A stretch of DNA of 64,000 nt from Panicum virgatum (taxonomy: Eukaryota; Streptophyta; Magnoliopsida; Poales; Poaceae), in NCBI RefSeq assembly GCF_016808335.1, contig NC_053150.1, positions 31,116,238-31,180,237 of the forward strand. Direction: 5' to 3'. This document shows, piece after piece, positions 44,995 to 57,095 of the stretch. The notes beneath the pieces were generated by a model. The model had not been told where the DNA came from. It did not search any database and saw only the letters and a list, made by a program, of their open reading frames with translations. The position numbers were made by a program, and so were the translations under genes. The first letter of the stretch is position 1. Each line of letters begins with the position of its first letter.

Positions 44995-45774
44995 TTAGCT
45001 GTTATGGGCTTGGCAAGCTTGTCAATAGGGAAGTTCGTTGATTTGGGCAGCGAGTTCATTGATTTGAGCAATGGGGAGGTCGAGCATGGTAGAAGGAACC
45101 CTGATCTGAGAGATATTCTACCTTATTGGGTCAAGTTGTTTCTCAAGTATTTTTAGATAATGGATTGAAATTCCGGCTTCATCTACCTAATGGTTGAATC
45201 GGACAAAAAATACAACGTTCAACAACCAGCACAACACTTAAGATCTCAAACAACCGAAATAAAGTTTTTAACTACGCAACACCAACTGTCAAGTATTTAT
45301 CGCAAAAAAAGTTGTTTCTCAAGTAGTGTCTTTTATGTCATAATATTTTCAATATGATGTCAATCCTGATGATGCGCAATGATTTTTATGATAAATATGA
45401 AAGCTGCATATATATATGTGAACATATTTCCTCTTCCAAGTTCGATTCATGAACTTATCGCAAAAGGAGGAATTGCAGAAAATGCGAGAGAATTGCAGTA
45501 CAAGATGAATTGTAGTATGATTGTATGAAAATTCTTGTTAAGTCTTTATTTGATATGTATGATGTCAAATCTATTTGTAAGTTTTGCTAGTCAGTACATA
45601 AATCTATTTGTAAGTTAATATCTTCAATTCCAATTTAGATAGTTTTATGGACAAGTCTGATTTCTATGTCTAGCACTCAATTTGATTAATGTTGGTTGAA
45701 TAAAGAATGCTTGCTAATTTAAAGTGGAAACGGTTGATATTGAACTGTATTGTATTTTTTTTACGGTGATATGT

Positions 45775-46025
45775 GTTTCCTTGGCGGGTGAGCACAGCCA
45801 AGAAAACTAATTTTCATGGCGGCCAGCGGCAGGGCCGGCAGCCAAGGAAACTAATTTGCTTGGTGGCCAGCAGGTGCTAAGGAACTAATTTGCTTGGCGG
45901 TTGGATCCTCTTCTTGGCGCTTCAGAGATTTTGCTTTTGACCTAGTTTCCTTGGCGGCCAAAATACCATGGAAATGATTTTTTGGCAGCCGGCCGCCAAG
46001 GAAAGTCTATCCTTGGCGCTTTCTT
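45775..46025 (+). repeat. CCAAGGAAACTAATTT / TTGGCGGCC inverted repeats
   Basis: Five or more copies of CTTGGCGG[CT] and CCAAGGAAA in both orientations, like the subterminal array of a transposon, probably CACTA-type. No terminus is seen. 44998-45774 is plain intergenic sequence. Confidence 0.5.
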
Positions 46026-46230
46026 GGCAGATTTTGCTTGACGATGGTCTGCCAAGATAATTCGGGATTCTGGTGGCAGGAGCCAACAAGTCCAATAGAG
46101 ATTCCCAACTCTATCATATTGCCATATTCTTTGAGGACAAAAAAAAATAAAGTTCTTCTTCCAGCAAAAAACAGAAGCCAGTTTACATGCATTTGTACTT
46201 TTTGAATAATGCATCGTGCAACCATGCACT

Positions 46231-46557
46231 CAGTGGCGGAGCTAGCATCCAAATCAAGGGGGGGCCATTTCGCAGGAGAGACGAACAAGCAACAAACCTT
46301 ATGATTGTTAGCAATTATTGAGCTATATTGAGAGATGTAGCACACTAGTAGCTATGAGCACTTCGGGAGACAGCCTTGGTGACGAAGAAATTAAAACCAA
46401 GGAGTGCATCGAGAGTTGAGACTGAAATGCTTAGATGTGCTAGCGCCAAACTACTCAACTAAACTTTTAGGTGGGCTAGTGGTTGATGTCTCTAGAAATT
46501 TGCATGAAGCAAGGGGGGGCCATCGCCCAGGATGGCCGATACATAGCTCCGCCAGTG
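46231..46557. mobile_element. hAT-type MITE, 327 bp
   Basis: Ends CAGTGGCGGAGCTA and TAGCTCCGCCAGTG (inverted, one mismatch), with an exact 8-bp target duplication CATGCACT at 46223-46230 and 46558-46565. Both ends carry a GGGGGGCCAT block. Non-coding; similar terminus to the truncated hAT at 30884. 46566-46976 shows no gene. Confidence 0.92.
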
Positions 46558-46991
46558 CATGCACTCACGAACTAATGAGCTAACGTTCATATTTTTTCTT
46601 GAGAAAAGTTATCAGTGTCCACCCGAAGATACATATGTTAAAATCTCTATATCGTTCAAACAAAACAAGAGGATATGCTATCTTTCACCAAGACCATGTT
46701 CTTATTTTGATTATTATATCACTGTATTAAGTTTTAAAAGGTGCTGATCTCTCCGCTAAAAAATTGTAATGTCTGAGAAAACTGGTTTATTTTGTTTCCA
46801 AATATGTGATGCTTTTGCAGATCGTCAAATATCCGTATGGGAACTAAATGTCAATAAAATATGATCGATATTAGCAAGGTATGGGCAAACAAGTTATTAG
46901 CTTACACTATGTTCCAATTTTTTTTGCAGGTTATGGGTTGTCAATAAGAAAACGTGGATACCTCATGCTTATTCACAAGTGTGTTCCACCA

Positions 46992-49260
46992 CCAGGGGCG
47001 GCATGGGCGGCTCACCAGCCCTAGTGCCGCCAGCCCACCTCTCGCTCCCTCCTGCCTTGCCGCCGCTAGAGCTCCCGGTGGAAGCCTGCGCGAGGGTAAG
47101 GACGGCGGCGGCGGGGAGCTTACCCCTTCTTTTTTCATCCTCGTCGGGCGCTGAGAGGCAGGCCGTGCGGTGCTGATGGCCGGTGGCTCCGGCGGAGGCT
47201 ACTGCCAAGGCGTCTGCAGATCCGGCACTGCCTTGAGCTGATCTCAGCCTCCTGTGCCTGGATCTGGCGGCTGCAGCAACTATGGAGGACGCACGCGATG
47301 ACGACGGAGTGTGCGGTGCGGGGCCGGCATGTGCGTCCTGCGCCCTGCGGGCCTCGTTGCATCGGGTCGCGACGCATCTTGCCCGGCAGTAGGGGCGGCT
47401 GCGTGCGGGTGCGCGGCATCGAAGCAGTTGTCCGGCGGCAGCCCGCATCAGAGCACGCAGCTGATGAGGTCCACCGGTGACTGGGAGTGCGCCACGAGCG
47501 TGCGTGGTGGAGGTGGCGGCAAGAGGCTAGCAAGGCGAGTTGCGACCGGGCACAACGGCGTGCTGCTTGGCATGGATCTGCGCAATAGGCGGGCTACAAC
47601 AGCGTGCAACGGTGTGCATGACGAGGTAGCTCTCCATCATTTGTCTCGCATGCTCCTTCACAGAGGGATGCCCGCGGGTACCGGCGGTGGCATGGTGTTG
47701 CGGCTGGGGGTGGCAGGCGCGTGGCCTCCCCGACGGTGCCATGGAGGTGCGGCTGGCGACGGCCTGTGCGGGGGCCTGCTCAATGGCAGTGCATGGTGGC
47801 TGTGAGGAGGCAACGTGAAGATGCGAGATGGCCACGGTGCAGTGATGCACGGTGGCAACACCGGCCCCGGGAATGCTACTATGATTTGCCAGGATGTGGG
47901 CATGCAGCTGCAACGGGATTCTCTGGGCGAAAGCCTGCCGGCGGCGATGACGATGGCGCCCGAGGGTGTCGTTCCCTTGTCGGGGGTATCATCTTGGAGC
48001 TCGTCCCTACGGTGTAGTTTCTCTGGGTTAAGATCCTGTCCACTTGTGGGATGAGCGATGGCGGCGCTATTGGCATTGCTACCTTCTTGGAGGCGTCATC
48101 GGTGGAGACCCATCTTGGCTAGCCGGTGGATTCCTTAACGGTGGCTTGGCGGGGTGGCTCGATGCAAGTGGCAAGCTTGAAGGGGGTTGTTGAATTCAGC
48201 GGTGGTGACCAAAATCATGTTGGAGGGCAGGGGTTGTCGTATGGGCGTTGGTTTTGGGCTGCTTGCAGCAGACCGCGGCGGCTGGCATTGCCTGACAATC
48301 GTCAGTGCGGTGTGGGACTGCATCGAAGGACGGTGCTTGCGGCACCAACGTCATGGGACAACTTGGCTTGCAGCGGACTATGTTGGGTCGTTCAGCCTTG
48401 CTCGGCGACTCCGGTGTGGTACATCATTGGAAGACGGCGCTAGCGACAACTTGTTTGCTACCATGGCGGCGGTGGCTGGTACGCGGGCTTTGCAACGAGA
48501 TACTGTCGTCTGGAGGGCGTGGTTCGGCTGTTGACGGGGATCTTGGAAGCGGAGCATCATTGTTCTTCATCCTGGTGGCAACATTATAAACGAATCCGTG
48601 ACTCGAAGTACTGTGGCGGAAGTGGTGAGGCCCCCGCGTGTGGTGTCTTTGGCGAGGTGATGAGAGCGAGGAGGAGTCCAACGGCGGATGTGGCGAGGCC
48701 CCCGCTTGTTGTGTTTTCGTGGCAGCGACTGCGAGGTGGCCTGTGGGCGGTCCGGGTTTGTTGGTTCTACCCTGCCAGATGATGTACCATGTTGCAACGG
48801 CACTACGGCGGCAGGTCCCGCATGGCGGTGGTCTTCTCGGTGCGGTGCTGTCCGTTCCTTTCGTTCCATATCAACTTGAGGCCATGACTCGACGACGACT
48901 TCAGAAGATGAGAAAGGCTGTTAGCCGCAGCGGCTATGCTTCTTTTCTGCCTCCGTTGCCCTGTGTATTGTCCACGTCGATGTCCCAATCCGAACGGACT
49001 GAGTTTTCTCGTTTGAGACATGTAGTGTGGCTTGTGTCGATGTCCCAATCCGACCAGGCTGAGTTGAATCCGACCAGCCTGAGTTAAGTCAAGTTGAGTT
49101 TGGCGTGTGTTGAGGCCCCAATCCAACCCGCCGGTGTTGTTTCCGTGGCATTTTTCTTTTTTCTTGATTATGGCCTCCCGGGGACATACATAATCTTTTA
49201 TTTGGTCTACTATATCAATAGAAATGCACTAGTCGAGTGTTGTTCGTTCAAAAAATAAAA
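46992..49260 (+). mobile_element. Poly-A-tailed GC-rich retroposon, 2.27 kb
   Basis: Target duplication AGTGTGTTCCACCA (46978-46991 and 49261-49274, 14 of 14). The right end runs TTCAAAAAATAAAA up to the repeat, the mark of target-primed insertion on the plus strand. The first 2 kb is GC-rich with many overlapping open frames on both strands, none with a recognisable domain; the last 250 bp is less GC-rich (CCTCCCGGGGACATACATAA). The open frames look like composition effects. It belongs to no LINE protein family I can see; it resembles 39392-40250 in general design. Confidence 0.85.
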
Positions 49261-49862
49261 AGTGTGTTCCACCAGTACAGCCATCTATATAGTGTCACTA
49301 GCACAAACTAAGCTCTAAAATTTGCACCAGAAGGAAAGATCTTTCATCACTTGAAAACCTCAAGAGGCAACCATCGTATAGGTGTATATGCGTAACTGGA
49401 AATGAGAAATCATGCTTTTGGTTGCATTATGATGTATCTGGGACTTGTTGAGTTTGTACTCTTTAATGAAGCAAGCTAAGAGATGAGGGCCCGAAGACAT
49501 ATCTTAAAACCCAACACCAAGAAAACGGTACCGAACAGCAATAAAATATATAGTATGAAAATTTATATGAAAAAAAACTAAATCTGGGCTGGAACAATTT
49601 TATGCAAATCTATAAGCCTCAAGAAAGGTACTTGATCTTATGTCTGGGGGAAAGCAGCATATGAAGAACTTGCGCACAAAAAAACATTTAGTTATAATAA
49701 TCTGGGAAAAGGAGCGATGTACTAACACTCTGTACATGTAGAAATAAAATGATTGCTATTGGTCTTTAATCTGATCAATAGTTCAGAAGTAAATTGGTTT
49801 ACTATGCAGTTTCTGTCAATGGTGGTCTAAATAAATCAAAATGTAATTTATAAACACATATC

Positions 49863-50250
49863 CACTACTACAGGACATGTCATTGCAAACGCCCCGTCAC
49901 CACCGGTTTGAACTGAAAGGGAATTAGTGGTGATATTAGATATAACCGCCGGGCAATATTATGAACCAGCGATGATGCTAGGCATCACCTTATTTTCCTC
50001 CCTCCCTCTCTCTCTGACTCCTCCCCATCTTATTATTCCTCTCCTGGTCATCTCTCCCCTCCTCTCCCCCACCGCTGCAGCGGTGGGGAACAATCCTATT
50101 TTTTTTATTTTGAGGAAACGGTATCGCCACAAATTCTAGATCCGTCGTTGATGGCTCAACCCATCACCGTCGACCCTAATCCAACGGGCGGTGATGCTAT
50201 TTTTGACTCGGTGGTGATAGGTTGTTGTGTACCAGTGATCATACCCCACT
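49863..50250 (+). mobile_element. CACTA fragment related to the 21142 element
   Basis: Starts CACTACTACAGGA, followed by TCACCACCGGTTTGAACTG, ATAACCGCCGGGC and GGGCGGTGATGC, a weak version of the subterminal motif. No matching right end. 49275-49862 and 50251-53973 contain no gene I can support; short open frames there have no family pattern. Confidence 0.55.
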
Positions 50251-53200
50251 ACTTCTCATTCTTATGCCATATGACCGTATTTGAAATGATCTGTAAGGCA
50301 GATTATATCAAAGATCTATTTATGAACTTGCCTGTATGAGTGTTAGAACTATCTCTCGTTCTTAACCAAAAAGGTGTACACATAGATGGGGCCCTACGAC
50401 ACAATGCTGTTTTTCTATCAGTATCTGTGCCTTGTTGGTGCCAGATAGTATGCATGTTCCACCATCCAGGATTCCTTACTTAACCACCAAGTATTGGCAC
50501 ACCGTGTTTGATACAAGAACCCTAGGGTAGGTGCATGCGGTCCTTCACTTTTGTTCCTCTCTGCTTTATGCTTTGGAAGATTTGCAGAAAGATTTGCATT
50601 GCAGTGTACCAAATCAGCAATAGGAGTGTCGTGTATCCCTACAGGATCCTTCTTCTGACCTTTGTTTAGTTTGATGCTTTCATGATGAACAGGTTAATAA
50701 AGCTAGATAGAAAGGACTGGCCCTAGTGTTATGCTTTAATCCCAAAAATGTTATTGATGGCCTTCTTCATTTGAAGATCAAAAGGAGAAGCCACTACTCA
50801 CTAAGTCACTATGCCAGAATTCTTCATTGGAGACACATCTCAATTCTAATTAGAGACCAAAAAAAATTGCATGACTAAATTTTCGTCACCGATGTGGATC
50901 ACATCGGTGACATGGATTGTTAACTCGCGTCTCCACTTGGCCATAGGAGATGCATGCGTCTAGAAACCGCGTCTTCTATGCTTGTGTCTTCTTGAGTACT
51001 TCTTACATAGTGACTGTTGGGTCTCACGAAAATATTTTTGTCTGGGAGTTGCCTATCACAAGCAAAATAGTTTGGAATATGCCAACGAACTGGCATTAGC
51101 AAGGTTAGCAAGGTTAGCAACGATTAATGAGGGTGTTCGCCTTCTTCTATGGCAAGTTCAGATCTTCTAGGCAAATTTTAGACAAAAGGTATGTATTCAT
51201 TTTATCAGCCATTACCTATGTCTCCAATAAAGTAGAGGAAGTTATAAGAAAAATGGATGTACCTGAAAGAATAGAAAGCCAACATGAAGACTACTTTCTT
51301 TCTTTCAAAATACGATGCCTATAGTCCATACTGCAAAGTGTTATGCTACTAATTTATCCACATAAAAACTACGATAATCTAGAATACATAATAATAATCG
51401 AACCTAATTGAAACACGGAATCTAGAGCAAAAAATCATGAAAAATACAGTTCCCCTCAAAAGGCGGAAACACCTTTCTAGAGATTTTTGTTTTCTCACCA
51501 CTCTAGCCTTTGCTTGCCAGATCCTTTTAATTTTTTTTGTGTTGAATAGTCATGTATTTGCAAGAGTTGCATGGCTATCACAGTAAATTCACAACATGGG
51601 AGCACACTCAATAATGCTGATAAAATTTCTATTTATTTTGGTTTTTGTGCCTAAGTTTTCATATTTTAAGAAGACCGAGCAATGGTTACTTAAATAAGGA
51701 TGGAACCTGCAGTTTATCACTTGACTTCTTTTCTCTTTCAATATTTAAAGTTGTTTATTCAGATATAGGACTTTATTTTGTTGTTTTTAGCTTGTGACAT
51801 AAGTGTTTGAAGATGTGACAATAGTTTCAGAATGCAATAAGGACCTGAAACCTGAAAAATACTTAATTCGTCTTATATATAACCTGAAAAATACTGGTAC
51901 TATACGAATGTTTACTTGTGCATCTCAATGTATAATATATAACCTGAAACCTGAGTACTTAATTCGTACGGCTCATTACAGTTTGATCAATGAAGAGTTA
52001 AAAGTGAGGCGTGACATCATCTTTAGGTGCTTCTAGAATGCTGTAGACGTTAGCTGCGGCTACAAAGCATCTCCCAGAGCGCCGAATGCAAAAGCATGTC
52101 TGCGGCAGCGCACTTGTGTGTCACTGTCCATATCCCTGAGCTCAAGTCTAGGAGCAGCTAAAGCGAAAGAGGATTCCACACGGCAAGAACCCGGAGCGCG
52201 ATTCTACGCACCTGCTTTTCTCGACATGCTTTTGGAACAATGAAGAAAGTAAGAAACAAGCAGCCCATCGAAGATATGAATTTCTAGTTTTGAATTTTGA
52301 TAGTCTTGAGCCCATGCTTCAGGACTGAATTCTCAGCTTTTCCCCCAATTCTCTATCAGACGATGGTTCTCAAAGATGATATTTTTCTCTCTTGTGCACA
52401 AAAGCTAGGAAGCTTCTTAAATCCTAATGAGGCATAGGCAATTATTCAAGAATATGCATGAGGGATATGACCATGTACTGGACGCATACTATATAACTGC
52501 AACTGGATCACTATATAATTTAAAGAACTTGCTAGTGATTTTTAGTGGGCAAGAGTTAGTAGTTGCAGCCAATATGTAGGGATCAGGATGTGACAAAGAC
52601 TCAAGTACCTGATAATACCCGGATGCACAGGTAATTACCAGCTGGTGCATGAATGTGTTGACATTGTGATACTAGGAGAATTCGGATCTGCCTTTCCCTC
52701 TATTTGCGATGCATCTTCCTTCTTAGTGCTGTTGTCTGTTCATTGAATTGCAATGAGTCACTTTATTTTGTCGTCTTTTGCATTGAAAACGACGTGCATG
52801 CCTAAGGTTTGAACAAACACGCATGTGCTCAAATATTGAGCTGAACTTCTACTAGAAACTTTTGATGCTACTTTATTTAGGCTTTGCTGTGCAATCGTAA
52901 TAATTAACAAATGAAAACATTATTATAATTCTTCTGTTCAGGGTATTGATCAAGAGTCATCGTTTCCAATATTACAAAGCATATATATTTTAGCTTGGCA
53001 TAGTTCATTTGCTGGTTTTAATTAGATTGTTGGGTCTCTAAATAAATAGCACTAGCTAGCTAGGACAAACAAAGCTAACTGAAATAGCACATTGAGGAAC
53101 TCGATCATTGGTGCATGAATAGCTGCCTGATATTCTGACAGGACATGGGAGGTGCATAGTCCAGATACAATGGGACCCTGCGTCGTCAGCCGTCCAAAGT

Positions 53201-53973
53201 GACGTGAAGAATTCCTAACCTACATCCCTAGCCAAACCTTTTGTAAAGCTACAATTTTTTGACTAATTACTTTATGTTTGTCGTCATTGCTTTCTGAGCA
53301 CAGTAACTACTTCCAATTGGTTAATGAAACGTGAAACTAGAGGCAAGGCCCCTGGAATTGTTTTACTGACGTATAAAAGCATCAAAAGATGAGTTGATAT
53401 GTAAGTCTTATCCGGCCCTTGATTCTCCTAATGGCCAATGTATATGTATACAATAGGAGATACGTTGATCCTTCTGGAGAAGACTAGCCAATTTATGGAC
53501 TGTACAAGTCACGATCTAGTTTGATCTTAAGGATACACTCCCAAGTGCCTCTCTAGAAAATAAAAAGATAAAAAGAAAAAGGAAAATACTACCAAGTGGT
53601 TGTACAACCTGCATAAATCATAGTTATCCCTATTAGTCGCTGCTTGATGCATAGAAGCTAAGGTGGTCCATCCTAACTTAGCAAGCCTATTATTACATAA
53701 TGAAACTTCCTTTACAAAGGAACACAATCAGGTTTAGTTTATTGGGAACTAATGGATACATATGAACTCTTTGAAACGTTTCCTTTATGGCCTAAATTCA
53801 CAATAATTTTCGATATATCCCTTCTATCCGTAGGGTCCATTAAATTTAGATATCGGCCAAATTCTTCTTATTTTTCCTGCATCTACATAGACGGCCAAAA
53901 TTCACCCGCGCGACAATCCCACACTCATAATATTTTATTCTTGTTTTTATATGTGAACAAGTGATGCTTAATA

Positions 53974-55306
53974 CACTACTACAAAAACGATTCGTTGGGA
54001 TTCCTTGTTTTATTCTAGAGGCAGGTCAAAATGTAACCCACTTCTACAAATGGAGCAGAGCTACTTTAGCTGTTGACCCGCCACTAAAAATACATTTCTA
54101 CATGCGGATGATGGTGTCACCCGTCCCTATAAATGACAACCATTTTTAACGACGGGAGACACCATCACCCGCCCCTGAGAATAGATTTTTGGGGTAGGTG
54201 ACGCCATCACCTGCCCCTAGAAATAACCACTATTTGTCACCTGCCCCATAAAAATACATTTTTAGGGGCGAGTGATGGTATGACTCGCCCCTACAAATGG
54301 TTTCACGCAAATAAATTCATTACTTTTTTATATGACCTAAGATGATGACAAACTTTGTATCAAAATTGTAGAGTTTTACGAGATCTAACATTTAGTTGTT
54401 GATAACTTTTTTCTATTGTAAGTTCTCTAGTTTCAAAATATACAAGTTTTGATTTGTTTTCAACAACCTTATATGTAGAGTAGTTCCATATCAAAGTTGT
54501 AGTGGTAAGATCTAAAATTTATAGTTTATACATTGTTCATTTAAGACCGTTTAGGATGACAAGATCGTCTACTAGTTGTGCCCTACATATGGCTATGACT
54601 ATATAATAACTCATACAACTCAAGTTATATTTTCAAGTTTGTACTATCTTAACCTTTACATATACTGAAATATATTTGGTATATATTTTTCTATATTTAT
54701 AGTTCAGAATAACTATATTGTAGAAATTTCACTTTTTTATTCTTCTACTATATTTAAATATTTAAATGAATTTTTAGAATAAAATAAAAATTATTTTTAG
54801 GGGCGGGTGATGGTGTCACCCGCCTCTAGAAATGGATTTCTAGGACTGGGTCCATTATCCATCCCTACAAATTGATTTCTGTGTTAATATAAAAGAATAA
54901 TATATCTCCTAGAGTCACAAGTAAGTGTGTAGTGTGTTGGAGAAGAGAGTACGTGCAATGTTTGAGGTGAGTGGTTTTAACCCCAGTTTACTCAAGTGTG
55001 CATATTTCGTCAAAAAAATTGTACCTTGGTAGTAGATGAATTTATAGTAGTGGCCGGTTGGCTGAGATATTTTTTCTTCTTTCTTTTGTTGTTTTCAAGA
55101 TTTTCCAACTTTTTTCCTTATTTGGAAATTTATTTATAGGTGCGGGTCATGGCGACACCCGCTCCTACAAATTCTACAAATGCATTTGTAGGGATGAATG
55201 ACATTTTGTGCCCTTACAAATCGATTTTGAGCTATGAGAATTAAGGATGGGTACTGTACCCATCCCTAAAAATACATTTTTACTCGTCCCTAATTTTTTA
55301 GTAGTG
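53974..55306. mobile_element. Non-autonomous CACTA element, 1.33 kb
   Basis: Ends CACTACTACAAAAA and TTTTTTAGTAGTG. Flanks ATA and ATG (3-bp duplication with one change). Both arms carry inverted copies of TAGGGGCGGGTGA / TCACCCGCCCCTA. The AT-rich middle has no coding sequence. Confidence 0.8.
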
Positions 55307-56365
55307 ATGGCTTAGAAATAGTTTCAAGTTATACTCTACGATTGTTTTTTAAAATAATTGAATTTCTTACTTTGGTTCTATATTTTTGATATATCCTATT
55401 TATCCTAATATCAATGACCTCTGATAATTTTTATTTGATAATGAAAACCTCCCTAATAAAATGTAGTATTGCTGCAGGCACATGCATTCATTTGGCGAGA
55501 TGCATATTAGTACTTGAAGTCCTTAAATGATACACAAGAGGTCCTTTTTCACATTCGAGAAGAAGAAAAGATGCATTGCTTTTAGCATATATTTATTTAC
55601 ACGAGAGATCGTACATGCTATTAAATTTATTTCGAACAACGTCGAGAAGGTAATAACCAGCCACTAGCATTGAAGAGACTGATTGTTTTTTTATTATTCA
55701 GTTTGATGATATTCTCACATGAACCCAACCTGAAATTGATTTATACCTTTAGGCACTTCTAATTTTCGTGGCAGCTCCATAATTCATTGAGCTGTCTGAT
55801 ATCCCGGAAAGGCAAGAGATGAACACGTTAGCCATCAGCAGGCAACCACTGTGGCCAGGCAACCTCGGAAGTAAAATCAATTGTTCGATCAGTGGATGGC
55901 ATGTGGTTTGGCTTTATTGACTGGATCACACTAACGTCCTCGTAATCTGCAAATATCTTCACAACTTCCCAACAAAAAATTTATCAACCTACCCTCAGTA
56001 AAATCTGACTGTGAGTATATTATTCCTCTTGGCAAACAAAAGACACAGAGTACATGGTTTGCTGACATGATTAATCTAATTTAAAATTGTAATAGAAGCT
56101 ATCTTATCAATCAGTGATCTTTCTACTTATGGTTGCCAAAGCTACATTATTACCGAAACAATGACCGAGTAACCTAACCTTTTGTAGTTGTACGAAGATG
56201 CCAGAGAAGATTCCTATCCCACAAGCAACAGCCCACCATCAGCTCTTGGTTTTCCTCCCCACGTTTTTGCCCACTCACCATCCCACCACCACTTTACATT
56301 GGAGCACTAAAATTTCTCTTGATCTTTTTTTCTCCCTCTCTCTCGAGAACTCACCCCATTTCCAT

Positions 56366-56767
56366 CTATAAATGAGCCTCTCTTCCAAGCCTCAATTCCC
56401 TTTTCCCCTCCTCCCCTCCTTCCCACTAAGGTTCGCTTGTTCCTGTGCGGCAGCCCTGGTGCTTTGCCATCTTCCTTGCAAGAACCTCTTGCTCTCTATG
56501 CAGATCATCTTTCCTTGTGTTCTTGATTTCCTAGTCTTGCTCTTGTGATCAAAGTCCTTGTGCTCCAAGCAGAAACTCTGCAAAAAATCCCTGCCGACTG
56601 CTAAGATTCTAGGGGAGACTCTGTCAAAATTTTCACCTTTCCATCAAGCTGATACAGGATACATTTTTCCTTTAGTGATCAACTTGCTGTTTGTGCGGTA
56701 AAAGATTGTAACATATTGGCCAACTGATCCATGATAGACTGAAGAGAGGAAGGCCGTGGCTTCTTAG
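56366..56767 (+). promoter_or_regulatory. TATA box and upstream leader of the bZIP gene, with two short uORFs
   Basis: CTATAAAT at 56366-56373 would start transcription near 56398, giving a leader of about 700 nt. Two short uORFs precede the conserved one: 56498-56548 (16 codons, MQIIFPCVLDF...) and 56731-56742 (3 codons). 56399-56460 is pyrimidine-rich. 55307-56365 is intergenic without genes. Confidence 0.6.
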
Positions 56768-56902
56768 ATGTCACAAATCCTCTCGGAGGCTATCGGTTTC
56801 AAATTTATGATCAATTCGACGCTCCGGCGAGGCACCCATCTTGTTCTCTCCTTCTCCGTTGTGTTCCTCTACTGGTTCTATGTGTTCTCAGTAAGGTCCT
56901 AG
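56768..56902 (+). CDS. Sucrose-control uORF (SC peptide) of the S1 bZIP gene
   Basis: A 44-residue uORF in the leader starting MSQILSEAIG and containing RRGTHLVLSFSVVFLYWFYV followed by FS. This is the conserved sucrose-control peptide of plant S1-group bZIP genes (Arabidopsis bZIP11 class). In that family, high sucrose makes the nascent peptide stall the ribosome and lowers translation of the bZIP downstream. Here the conserved Ser is followed by Val-Arg-Ser and then TAG, a short C-terminal extension. A second in-frame Met at codon 14 could also start it. The stop is 193 nt before the main ATG. Identity is strong; regulation is inferred from the family. Confidence 0.92.
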   Translation: MSQILSEAIGFKFMINSTLRRGTHLVLSFSVVFLYWFYVFSVRS

Positions 56903-57095
56903 CCACCATCAAATCCCGTCCATTAGATCATTCAAATAAGAAAAATAGCATCACCGTACTGTACATATATATAGTTCTTCAAAACTATAGCCTCTTGAGA
57001 CAACGTAGAAGAAGCTTCTAGACATATCTGGGGGTTTAACGTAGTGACAACGTAGTTTTCGGCTGGGTGAAGCGTGCTCAAAGAATTTGTTGAAG

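Noticed and set aside
47000..48900. Many overlapping frames of 60-164 codons on both strands
   Set aside because: No recognisable domains and equal openness on both strands; explained by GC-rich composition of the retroposon.
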